A stretch of DNA of 64,000 bases, from NCBI GenBank assembly GCA_965153455.1, contig OZ234494.1:8742001-8806000 (forward strand), in the 5' to 3' direction. The notes under the pieces were generated by a model. That model worked only from the letters and a program-made list of their open reading frames with translations, did no database searches and was not told the origin of the DNA. Shown here piece by piece: positions 37,032-46,838 of the stretch. The translations under genes were made by a program, and so were the position numbers. The DNA comes from Sphagnum compactum. Its lineage: Eukaryota > Bryophyta > Sphagnopsida > Sphagnales. Positions within the stretch are counted from its first letter, which is position 1. Every line of letters begins with the position of its first letter.

Positions 37032-39300
37032 CTCATGCAAAAACCTTTTTTTTTGGCCATCTGGCAAATTGCTCAGAGAATAGACATGGAAAGCTTCTGA
37101 AGACGAACTAGAAGGGATCTTACTATTGCCTGGCATATATAACACTCAACAAAGTATTAGAAAGAGAAACAGTAAACATGCATTCTTTTGGTTGAAATTT
37201 CATGAAATTCAACAAAATTTGGGAATTGGGTGCATGTTAATTAAATGTACTCTCCACATTCACCTTTTATCAAGGCACATTCTGTACAGAAGACACATCC
37301 AATTGCTTTGGTTTTAAGTACGGGAGCCACAAGGATCACAAGTTTACAATGCGATATCATGTCAATATATTAAAGTAGGGTTTTTGGGTTTCTTATCAAG
37401 AGCTTCCAAATGCCATAAATCCCAAATACTCTTCTGTAACCACATACAAGTTCTACATGGGGCTGTTCAATGTTTTGCATTCATTGCTCGGAAATGAATG
37501 CCCAAAAAATGAATTAATTTCCTTACATATACTTCTTAGATAGTACCAGTGGTCTTTGAGAAGTCAAGCATTGGTGATGAAGTGCTGGATTAACAAGACC
37601 TCCTACCCAATATCATGGAAGCACTGCTTTGCAATTACTAGAAATTATGGCTGATTAGGAGCTAGCTAGAGGAGAGCCAAGCTTCTGAATTGAGAGCTGT
37701 GGAAGCAGATATAGAGAAGGATGGGGATAAAGCTGATTTCAAAGACCTCATTCTCATTTCAACAATTTAAAGTGAATTTAACAAATGAACTCCAATTCAA
37801 TAGAGGTATTATAATTGCACTGGATCCTGAGCTCGGTAGAAAAAGCTAACTGAAAGTTACCCAAAACTCAAATAGATTCACAGATTCACAAGAAAAATCT
37901 GCAGACATAATAAGGAAATCCACGTTTTCAAACAAGCTGAACATGTAGGACAAAAAGTGAAATCAATGGAATCTTGAAAATTCACGCACATTTCTTGGTT
38001 GGAGTTGACAGAAGAGCTGCCAGTTCTGGTTTTTTGCAATCTCAGAACTAAAGAAACCGTTGGTTCCAGTTATTGCAGAAACCTCAAAGAACCAACGATT
38101 CTAATCAAAGAACCAGTAAAAACACCCGAAGGTTTTATAGGCGATTGTTTGATTTTTCCAAAAGAATTGTGTAAGGCAGCGCATTACCAATGTCATAAAC
38201 GAGAATTTAATGACCAGGAAAACAATTTCCAAAGGGGGTGGGCCCTGGCACTGTATGAAGGGCCCATTCCCAAGGTTATTACTGTGATTATATATCAGAC
38301 TCCCTTTTGATTTCTGAGAACCACAGTTATGAACCCTAAGTATCGCCCTGTTATCCATGGTTATACATCAAAACTGGATCTTTCGTTTTGTTTGAGTTTT
38401 GTTTAAGAGCCGTGATAATGATTGAACCTGTTTTTTGGGAGGCGAATTTTCCCCACTTGATGACAGAAACAATCTAGGGTAGAACTGCCCATCATCCATC
38501 ATTACCCTATCATCAAACACTTCTTTAAATCTTCATCATTTGTGCTTCATTTTGAGTGATTTAAAATGTTATGGGAACGGTACCTCACATTCTAAAAATC
38601 AATTTCGAAATACAAATGAAAACGAGTATTGAGAAAATAGCAAGAAGAAAAATAAGCTTTTCAACTTACAAAATGCATTTTATTTTATTTTTTCTTCTCT
38701 TTGGACCCCTCTTACTTTCAAAGCTTCTAACTTTCTCATTTTTTGTTCATTTTAAACAATTTAAAGTGCTGCAGGAGCGCCAGCTTCAGTTCTACAAATC
38801 ATCTTTTGATCTCTAATAACAATAGAGAAATATACAAGGAATTTTTTGGGTGTTCAGGAACCAGCTTTGTATTGTTCTATTGTTTTGGGTTTTTTTTTGG
38901 AGTTCTTGACCCCTTTTACTTTGGGGGCCATAACTTTCTCATTTCTAATTTGTTTTTAACAAATCTTAATGCATCAGATGCGTCAAGAAGAGATGTTCAT
39001 GTTTTATTGGCACACCAGTAACAACAGAGCCCTCCCCTTGGATCCGGCTTACTCTGAGAGTGCTTAAGTGTTCGATCGTTGGCCATTTACCTAATCCCAC
39101 TCAAGCGAAGGAAAAAATGTGCCAAAGTCACCAGATTTTGAGGAAGAAATTTCTGAAATGGCAATACCGTGGTACCTTTCCAGGTTCGGCACTGAAGTGT
39201 CGAATAATTAATTTAGTTTTCATTCTTAATTCAATTGTTAGAATTTGAATTCTGAAAATTTCGGCACTCTGTATTAAATTAATTATAACCAATGCTTGTA
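37032..39300. other. Intergenic, with hAT-MITE-like debris
   Basis: No supported gene. From about 38000 to 38430 the phrases gccagttctgg, cagaactaaag, aagaaccaacg and tgagaaccac recur, as in the CAGTGTTGG-ended elements elsewhere, suggesting another decayed copy without clear ends. Confidence 0.4.
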
Positions 39301-39818
39301 CAGTAAACTTTCTCTAAATTAATATCCTTGGGACTGGCCGGAAGATATTAGTTTATGGAGGATATTAATTTACACAAATTATATGAAGAATAACAAAAAT
39401 CATTTTGGAACCTGTTAGAGCAGCATGGAAGGTCATGAAGGTTAATAGAAGGTCATGGATCATTGGGGAAGGTAACAGAACATTGTGGAGCTTGGTGGAG
39501 GATCAAAGAAGCACATAAAAAATCATATGACATGAGTGGTAAAAATCTTGGCAGAAAGTGAGGTTGTGGAAAGCTGCACTCTGGGTACTCTCAGAATACC
39601 CTCCTTCACTCTATAAAAGGGGCTGTGGGCAGTCAGGTTTTTTGGTGCCATATGTATGATGTATTAGTTTATAAAATGCTATGGGATCGAAAAAAAATAT
39701 TGAATATCAGTTTATGAAGAATTATTAGATTAAGTATGAAGCCTGTCACAGGCCTGCGCCCGCATATTAGTTTAGAGAGAATATTAGTTTAGACTATTAG
39801 TTTAGAGAAAGTTTACTG
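39301..39818. mobile_element. 518-bp pogo-like (Tc1/mariner superfamily) MITE
   Basis: Termini are inverted: left cagtaaactttctctaaatt, right the complement of cagtaaactttctctaaact, continuing for about 27 bp. Both ends are bordered by TA (39299-39300 and 39819-39820), the target duplication of Tc1/mariner elements. CAGTA starts are typical of the pogo branch. The interior has no transposase. Its right half adds further internal copies of the atattagtttagag motif. Confidence 0.8.
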
Positions 39819-39954
39819 TACTAGGTGATGTTTAGCACTTGGTTAGGTTGTCAGTAGCTAAACCAGAGAGTTTGAGGGATCAAACTTTGTTGGTTGCATA
39901 AATTTTTAAATTTTAGTCATAACTATTAATAACCAAAAAAATTTGGCAAATTAG

Positions 39955-40135
39955 AAAATAATTTAATTTATGCTGAACCTGAAAAGGTACTATGATATTT
40001 AGACAATAGGTTCTAACAGGTGGCCAAAATATAGCAGGATTTTTTAAAAATTTTACTTTCATCTCTGACCTATAGCCAAATTTGGCTAATTCCCCTTGTG
40101 GATGATGGACATACTACATCACAAATTTTCTTTTT
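39955..40135 (+). repeat. Dispersed repeat family, copy 3
   Basis: Contains ggttctaacaggtggccaaa, a catctctgacctatagcc core with gccaaatttggctaa at 40074, then gtggatgatggacatac and tacatcac. It lies just upstream of the ribosomal protein L5 gene. Confidence 0.65.
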
Positions 40136-40357
40136 CAAAAAGCCTAGTTATGAACCCTGAGAACCGGGAAAACCTGTTCTGTTTCGGGGCTGCTGTTGCA
40201 GAAGGGAGAAGAAAGGAAAGGGGCAGAAGGAGTCGATAAGGTGTCGAGCTTGTCTTCGTGCGCAGCAGTCGCGCAAGCAAGCAAGCGTCGGATGCAAAAG
40301 CTTGGCTAGCTTGTGCACAGGATTTGCATGCGCTTTGTCTCAGTGATTCATTCATAA
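40136..40357 (+). promoter_or_regulatory. Presumed promoter and 5' leader of the plastid L5 gene
   Basis: The 220 bp between the dispersed repeat and the start codon is GC-richer than the intergenic DNA, with caagcaagcaagcg and CpG-rich stretches, as in a leader. No TATA box is evident. Confidence 0.35.
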
Positions 40358-42465
40358 ATGGCTGGCATTTCGTTAGCCACGTCGTCTTTCAGTATCTCCA
40401 ATTCTTTGTCGTTGGGTAATGAGTTCGGGAAAGAGTTTCTAGGCGGTAGAGTGCAGGCGACCAGCAGCAGCAGCGGTGCTGTCGTTGTCAAGCTCGGGAA
40501 GGGGAAGAAAGACTGGGTGCCTACTACAGTAATAGCAGCAGCTGCGGCTACAGTTGCTTTTGAGAGCGACACGCCGGAGCTGCGCAGCACGGTGCCGCGG
40601 TTGAGAGGATTATATGAGCAGAAAGTAGTGCCGTCGCTGAAGGAGGAGTTCAAGTACAGTAATGTCTTTGAGGTGTGCAGGATATCTGTGTCTCAATCTC
40701 TTGCATGCGTGTTTTGAGAATCAATCAATGCTCTTTGATTTGTGCCTCTTGGGTTTAGGGTTTAGGTTTTCTCATGGGTGTTTTTTGGGTCATGTGGTAG
40801 ATACCACGAGTGGAGAAAGTGGTGGTCAATTGTGGGATAGGGGAAGCCTCTCAGAATGCAAAGACTCTGGAATCTACAATCCGAGACATCGCACTGATTA
40901 CAGGCCAAAAGGCAGTAGTCACTCGCTCCAGGAAGGCCATAGCTGGCTTCAAGCTGCGACAAGGGGTGCCTGTGGGAGTCTGTCTCACACTGCGCGGGGA
41001 GGTACTTCCACCAGCTTCCTCTTTCCAGAATTTAATTGATTTTCCAATTCCTGCACAATTATACAGCACTGAAACAATTTACTGTGTGGGTCAGCCTCAA
41101 AAAAATTCTTGCAGTATTGCCTGTTATATGGGCATGCTCCCTAACCCACATCTGAGACATGTGAACAGCAACTCATAGAAGAATGAATCTCCTTACCTCA
41201 TTGACACCAATTCCTGAGAAATTTTTTGGTGTCTCCAAGGGTGAGGCAGAAGGAGGTTGGTTCTCAGTAATCCCCAGTAATACAGCTTTTGTGAAAATTT
41301 AAATATTGCACAACACAGGATTATGTTGCCTTTGGCATAGTTGACTTCATTTTATTTCTCAAGAGCATGTGAACTCAATGGTCAAAACCATATTTTTGTA
41401 TTGAAAGCTATGAGGTAAGAAACAAAGAAAACATAGATTATGATGGATACCAAAGCAATCTCTCTGAAAGAATCTGTTTGATGCCAATGACAGAAGTTGG
41501 ATTCCTAGATATAAAGTGAAATGCCAAGCCTGCCTTCCAATGTTGCCCTTGGCACAATTGACTTTATTTTATTTCTCAAGAGGATGTGAAGATAGTTTAA
41601 GAGAACCATACTTCTGTGTTGAAATTAATGAGCAAAAGCAGATTATGATGGATACCAAAGTGAGAACAGAAAGTACAATTTCATGTCAAAGTTGACTGGT
41701 AGGCAAGTCATGGTGGGTGGGGCAATCCATATTGTGCATCAAGAGGAGCCCAACATTTTGTTCCATGGTTTTTGGAGGAGTGACTTATCTCATGCCAAAT
41801 ATGTCTTTGCAACCTTCCAACAAATTGTTTGTACATTCTTCTCCTTTGATCTGGATATCAGTGTTGGTAACTAGGTTCCATATCTTATATACTGTGCAAT
41901 GAATGGCCTTCTTCTTGATTACTCCAGAATGCCCGAGGCATACCAAAAGGAATTGGTTAAGGGGTGATGTTCCTTAGTATGTGGCTGAAGTCTTTTACAT
42001 CAGTCTTTTGACTGCACATGGGGTTATGATATTTGTAACTAGGGTAGGGTTGAGGGTGTGGCGATGTTCCTTAGTATGTGGTCATTTACGTCAGTTTTTT
42101 GACTGAGAGTTGATTGCTGAATGATGCAGGTCATGTACTCATTTCTGGACAGGCTGATGAACTTGGCACTCCCTAGAACAAGGGATTTCCAAGGAGTGAA
42201 CCCCTACAGTTTTGATGGGAGGGGAAACTACACACTAGGTTTGCCTGAGCAGAGTGTGTTCCCAGAGATTCGGTTTGAGAACATTGACAAGGAAAGGGGC
42301 ATGGACATCTGCATTATTACCTCAGCCAAAAATGACTTGGAAGGCTTAAAGCTACTCTCTTTGATGGGCATGCCATTCCGAGAAGCTGGTGGTGGAAGGA
42401 CATCTGCTTCTGCAGCAAAGAAGAAAACCAGAGTGACATTCAGGGGCAAGTCAAAGCGAAGGTAG
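40358..42465 (+). CDS. RPL5 (plastid): Chloroplast 50S ribosomal protein L5 (uL5), nuclear-encoded
   Basis: uL5 binds 5S rRNA in the central protuberance of the chloroplast large ribosomal subunit. Exons are 40358-40672, 40801-41001 and 42130-42465, all phase 0 with GT-AG ends, giving 283 aa. The first 60 or so residues are Ser/Ala-rich and start [15 protein letters not shown], a typical plastid transit peptide. The L5 domain follows: [17 protein letters not shown], then [16 protein letters not shown] and [19 protein letters not shown] in exon 2, then [40 protein letters not shown] and [11 protein letters not shown] in exon 3. A basic Lys/Arg tail ends the protein. An aataaa motif at about 42650 may serve as the poly(A) signal. 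The reading frame is undamaged, and I see no sign of transfer or decay. Confidence 0.93.
41323..41660 (+). repeat. Direct duplication inside intron 2 of the L5 gene
   Basis: About 125 bp from 41323 (atgttgcctttggcat, ending tgatggataccaaag) recurs from 41540 to 41660 with scattered differences. A second, shorter direct pair follows: gatgttccttagtatgtgg near 41968 and 42063. Confidence 0.7.
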
Positions 42466-42774
42466 ATATTATCTCAGCTTTTGCTGAATTTTTAAGATGG
42501 CAAAGTCTCAAACTGATCCAATCTTGTTCATCCATAAAAGAAAATAAAAATTTGCACCCTCTTAGAAGAGGAAAACAAAAAGACATGGAAGTTTAGTATT
42601 TCTGAACCATGTGATTCACAAGCACATTTCAAATCTGTAAATAAATTTGTTTTTGCTTAACTGCCAGTTCTAGATATATCATGCAATATTGTTCACAAGC
42701 CACCCATTCATTAAGCATTAAACTAAGTATCCACAGGTATTGGTTACAATTGCCTTCCATAAATAATTCATAAT
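42466..42774. other. 3' flank of the L5 gene
   Basis: Holds the presumed 3' untranslated region and poly(A) site of the L5 gene; nothing else is seen. Confidence 0.4.
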
Positions 42775-42945
42775 CAGTGTTGCCAGACTTCATAACCCTA
42801 TACAGTAAATTTTATTTTTCACCATGGTGATTAGACATTAGATGTTTCAGCCAAATTTGACTCTAAACAAAAGATGAAAGTAAAAACACTTCAACATTCA
42901 GCTATATTGGTGACCTACCTGAACCTGAGATAGAGTCTAGCAATT
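42775..42945 (-). repeat. Dispersed repeat family, inverted copy 4
   Basis: Read on the - strand this contains aggttcaggtaggtcaccaa, ttttactttcatcttttg and agtcaaatttggctgaaaca. It ends in ctggcaacactg, whose complement cagtgttgccag at 42775 looks like a hAT-type terminus. This links the dispersed family to hAT elements. Confidence 0.55.
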
Positions 42946-44555
42946 TATTTTATTTTTTGGAAATTTGCTGATTAGAAAACCCCATAAATCACTTACCTGG
43001 TATTCAAGTGTACATTGGGTGGGAAAATAGCAGATGCCTACTACCTATGCATGTAAAGCCACTAGCTTATGATAATCTATGTTCTGAAATATACCATAGG
43101 CTAGGTAAGGTTATAATAGCTTCATTTATGCTTCATGTTGAAATTTGAACCTCAGTCTAGGCATAGAGGGTAGGAATTGAGTGAATCCCCATATCATCAA
43201 GCTCTACTAGTAAATCACAGAGCTCTCAAGATCATGGTCTAGTATGGTGTTTAGAAAACAACAAAAGGTTCTTGGTAGTAAAAAATATTTACATTGATGT
43301 GAGATAGTGGTTTTGAATTGCAGAAACCAGAAAATTTTTGGTACCAACAAGGTATCAATTATGAATAGGTGATCACTGTGACTTGCAAACTGAAATGTGA
43401 TATAAAATGGTATGTCAATGCCTCCACTGCTCATATATGATCTAGTACCTATTGATTGTTCTGAACTTGCAATGTTCTTGTGCATGTTTTTTCCCCGGAA
43501 CACAACAAAGTTACTGAGCATAATTGAAAACAACTTGGAATGGAACATGAAAGATCACAAGGAACAAGGAATGTTAGAAATCAAAGAATTCATCCCCAAA
43601 AAAAACAAAAACAAAAAAGATGTGTCCATGCTAAATGAAGCACTCAATTAACATGTAACACCAATCCTAAACCTTTGATATCCACTTGCTAATACCTGTG
43701 GACACAAGAGAGCCCTGCATGGAGAGGCCTGGTTTGACACACAGGAATGTGAACCCTAACCCTTGGCTGGTAGGATTTTGAGGGGGCCTTGAGGGAACAC
43801 GATACCAAACCACACAGGCATTGGGGGTTTTAGAAAAATATAATACTCTGCAGGCACTGCATGTTATACCCATGTCTATAGGGTGGCATTCACCCTCTTA
43901 CATCACATATACCCAGGTTTATACCCATACATCACCTCAGTGCAGAGAAGCAACACTCTCAGTGCACCACCCACTACATGCCCACAACGACTCAGTTCAC
44001 TACCATCATGGTTAGCTAGGGAACTGGAACCCAACAGAAACCTGCTTCCTGACTACTCACTGTCCATCCATCCTTCATGTTGTGCTGGTGGGTGCTGGTT
44101 CACTCTGGCCCATCAGTAGTGGTTGAAAAAGCACTTAGTACCGATGATGAAACAATGCAAAGCTTTCAGGACTGTTGGAGAGAGACAGGTCTGGCTCTAC
44201 TACAAGGTGATGGTCCAAGCTCCAGCTGCAATTTCAATCTGCATATTGATGTGCACCAACTCCAGCACAGGACTGATGGCAACCCAAGGTAACATGGGTC
44301 TATCCATCATTGAGCTCCAGGTACTTGATAGACCCAATATTGATTTACACCAACCTGAACTTTCATGTACTGAACTTTCTTTGGATTCCTAGACTTGGAA
44401 GTTGGAAGTCTTCAAAAAAGTCTTGCAAAGAGTTGTTGGTCAATAACGGCAAGTTGATAGATTAGGATCCAAGATTTGGTAATCAGAATACAATCGTTTT
44501 ACTCCAAATTCTGATCACCATATTTGTGATAGTCTATATATCGGGTGGTATACAT
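42946..44555. other. Intergenic, no gene seen
   Basis: Short frames of 65-115 codons occur on both strands without domains or splice context. No repeats stand out. Confidence 0.4.
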
Positions 44556-45078
44556 CAGTGTTGGCCAGTTATTTCAATTTTAATGACTGCTGGGTAAGTT
44601 TTTTTTTTCTTCATTTTTTTTGGGGACCGTGCAGGTTATTGATATCGAATTTGTATTGAGTGCTGAGTAAGTTTTCAAATGGGTAGGTTTTTTTTTTTTT
44701 TTCCTTTTTTGGGGGGGACCATGCAGGTTATTGATATCAAATTTTATTGAGTGCTGAGTAAGTTTTCAAATGGGTAGGTTTTTTTTTTTTTTTTTTTTTA
44801 AATTTTTAGGGGGACCACGCAGGTTATTGATATCAAAATTTTATTGAGTGCTGAGTAAGTTTTCAAGTAACCACTTGAGAATCAGCAGTCAGACACCAGT
44901 TAAAAGGTTTTTTTTTAATTTTAAATGAATTGTTTTCTGTTCTTTATTTTTTATTGGTATTTAAAGATTGATAATCTACATGGATGATAATCAGATCATC
45001 CAGGTAGGATATTCATTATGAATAGCTGGCTGGTAGGTTATTAATAAAAGGTCAAAACCCAATTACTGGCCAACACTG
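44556..45078. mobile_element. 523-bp non-autonomous hAT element with perfect 8-bp target duplication
   Basis: Left terminus cagtgttggccagttattt, right terminus the complement of cagtgttggccagtaattg. Both sides are flanked by the identical octamer gtatacat (44548-44555 and 45079-45086). Inside lie three tandem copies of a roughly 100-bp unit (ggttattgatatc, gagtgctgagtaag, ttttcaaatgggtagg) separated by long T runs. There is no open frame, so it must have been moved by a transposase encoded elsewhere. Undamaged flanks point to a comparatively recent insertion. Confidence 0.9.
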
Positions 45079-45086
45079 GTATACAT

Positions 45087-45670
45087 TATACACCTCCTCC
45101 TACATCACATTGTGACAAACCACATTACATGAAGAAAATGTGGTTCAGGAGATGTCATTTGTGGGATATCCTTATAGAGTTTCAAACTTGTCGTATATCG
45201 TTTATATTTCTGCAAGGGGCATACACCTAGATAGTACTTCAAGTTGAGAATTAAATTGAGAATTTGTGGCATGAGATTTTTGGTGCATTAAACAAACATT
45301 CTACCATCTAGTTGCCAAAGATATTTCAAAACCAAAGGAAAAAAACATTCAACAATTCACTCACCAGACATCTTTTAAAACCCAAGAAATTAAAATGTAA
45401 TCAACTTTACTTGCCAAAAATTCAAATTGATTTTTCATTGAATGGGGTGTTTCAGATTTTTCACTCAAGTTTTTTTCTTCCCACAATTGTGCACATATGT
45501 TCTTCACAATGTTGCATGCCTCTACTTTCACAAGATTCACAAAATCACAAAAATATAGCTTTACCAAAATTATTCTTCGCTTTTCAAGAGGCAAGCCACA
45601 GGCTTACACATAGACCCGCTCACTAAGCCACAGGCTTACAAAAGCTCCAAATCAAGCTCACTTAAGAAAA
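45087..45670. other. Intergenic, no gene seen
   Basis: AT-rich sequence; the 104-codon frame at 45312-45626 shows no recognisable feature. Confidence 0.4.
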
Positions 45671-45860
45671 TTCAGTCACATGCTAAAATTAATCTTTTAT
45701 CAAATTATAAATCAAGGTTTCAGCCACATGTTAAATTTAGTCTTTTTTCAATTATAGATCAAGGTTTCAGTGGCATGTTAAAATTAGTTTTTTTATTGAA
45801 TCATAAGTTGAGGTTTCAGTTGCCTGTTAAAATTATCTTTTTTGTGGAATTAGAAATCAT
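45671..45860. repeat. Tandem repeat, four copies of a 48-bp unit
   Basis: Phrases ttcagtcacatgctaaaatt, ttcagccacatgttaaattt, ttcagtggcatgttaaaatt and ttcagttgcctgttaaaatt begin at 45671, 45719, 45766 and 45815, each followed by a T-rich run and an aatcaaggt-like stretch. Confidence 0.8.
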
Positions 45861-46300
45861 ACCAGCTCTGCTAGTAAAAGCTGCTAGGTGTTGCATACAG
45901 TTGATTTTATTTATTAGAAATGGGTCAGGCACATGAGGAAAAATCAGTGCCTTCACCCCATGTAGTGTGTACATACAAATTAGTCACAGCCCAGAACATA
46001 TCCACTGAACTTAGAAATCTGCTTCATATTAATACCTCAGTTTTGTCTGATGATCAGATTCTGGTACTCCCATTAGAACCGACACCTATGACACAAGCAA
46101 ACACTGGACAAATTACAGTGGGTTTATTGTTTTGAGTATAAGTGTAGATTGTTGGTCTACTGTACAAGTTAGTGTCTTTTTGCAATAAGAAAGTCTATAA
46201 GAAGAAGGCAAAGTCTAGTATATAGTCATAATATTCATCAGCTGGTGATCTTTGTTGCCGCAGAAGCTTCATCCTATAGTCCCAGGTTTTTAGGATCAGC
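45861..46300. other. Spacer between two tandem arrays, no gene seen
   Basis: A 71-codon frame at 45920-46135 starts MGQAHEEKSVPSPHVVCTYK and has no recognisable domain. The surrounding sequence carries no splice context. Confidence 0.35.
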
Positions 46301-46700
46301 AGGTTGCAAAGGGGTCATTGCTGTATCAAATCTGGTCACCTTTGCAGGATGGCAGAGATTAATCTGGTTGCCCACAGACAGCTGAGAGGGTTCATTGCTT
46401 TATCAAATCCAGTCAGTCACCTACAGACTGCCCAGATCAAATCCAGTCACCTTCAGATGGCAGAGATCAAATCTGGTCACCCACAGACAGCTGAGAGGGT
46501 TCATTGCTTTATCAAATCCAGTCGCCCATGGACCTTCCAGATCAAATCCAATCACCATTGGATGGCAGAGATAAAATCCAGTTGCCCACAGACAGCTGAG
46601 AGGTTTCATTGCTTCATAAAATCCAGTCGCCCATATCAAATCCAGTCACCTTTAGATGGCAGAGATCAAATCCAGTTGCCGACAGACAGCCAGGAGGTTG
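46300..46700. repeat. Composite minisatellite of about 27-30-bp units
   Basis: Phrases catcaaatccagtcacc, agatggcagagatcaaat and cacagacagctgagaggg recur many times in a higher-order arrangement; a block of about 115 bp containing several of them is itself repeated. The 148-codon + frame through it is a consequence of the repetition. Confidence 0.8.
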
Positions 46701-46838
46701 ATGAATTTTATTGCAAGACAATAACGGCCACTAATGATTCACACAGTTAGCATGATTGTGATCTAGACTCTCGAACAGAATGTTAAGCACCCAAAAGAAA
46801 CATAGGAATCTGACTTGGGCAGCTGTAACATCAAACCT

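Noticed and set aside
46304-46750. 148-codon + strand ORF
   Set aside because: It lies in a minisatellite; its peptide repeats follow the DNA repeat and have no family resemblance.
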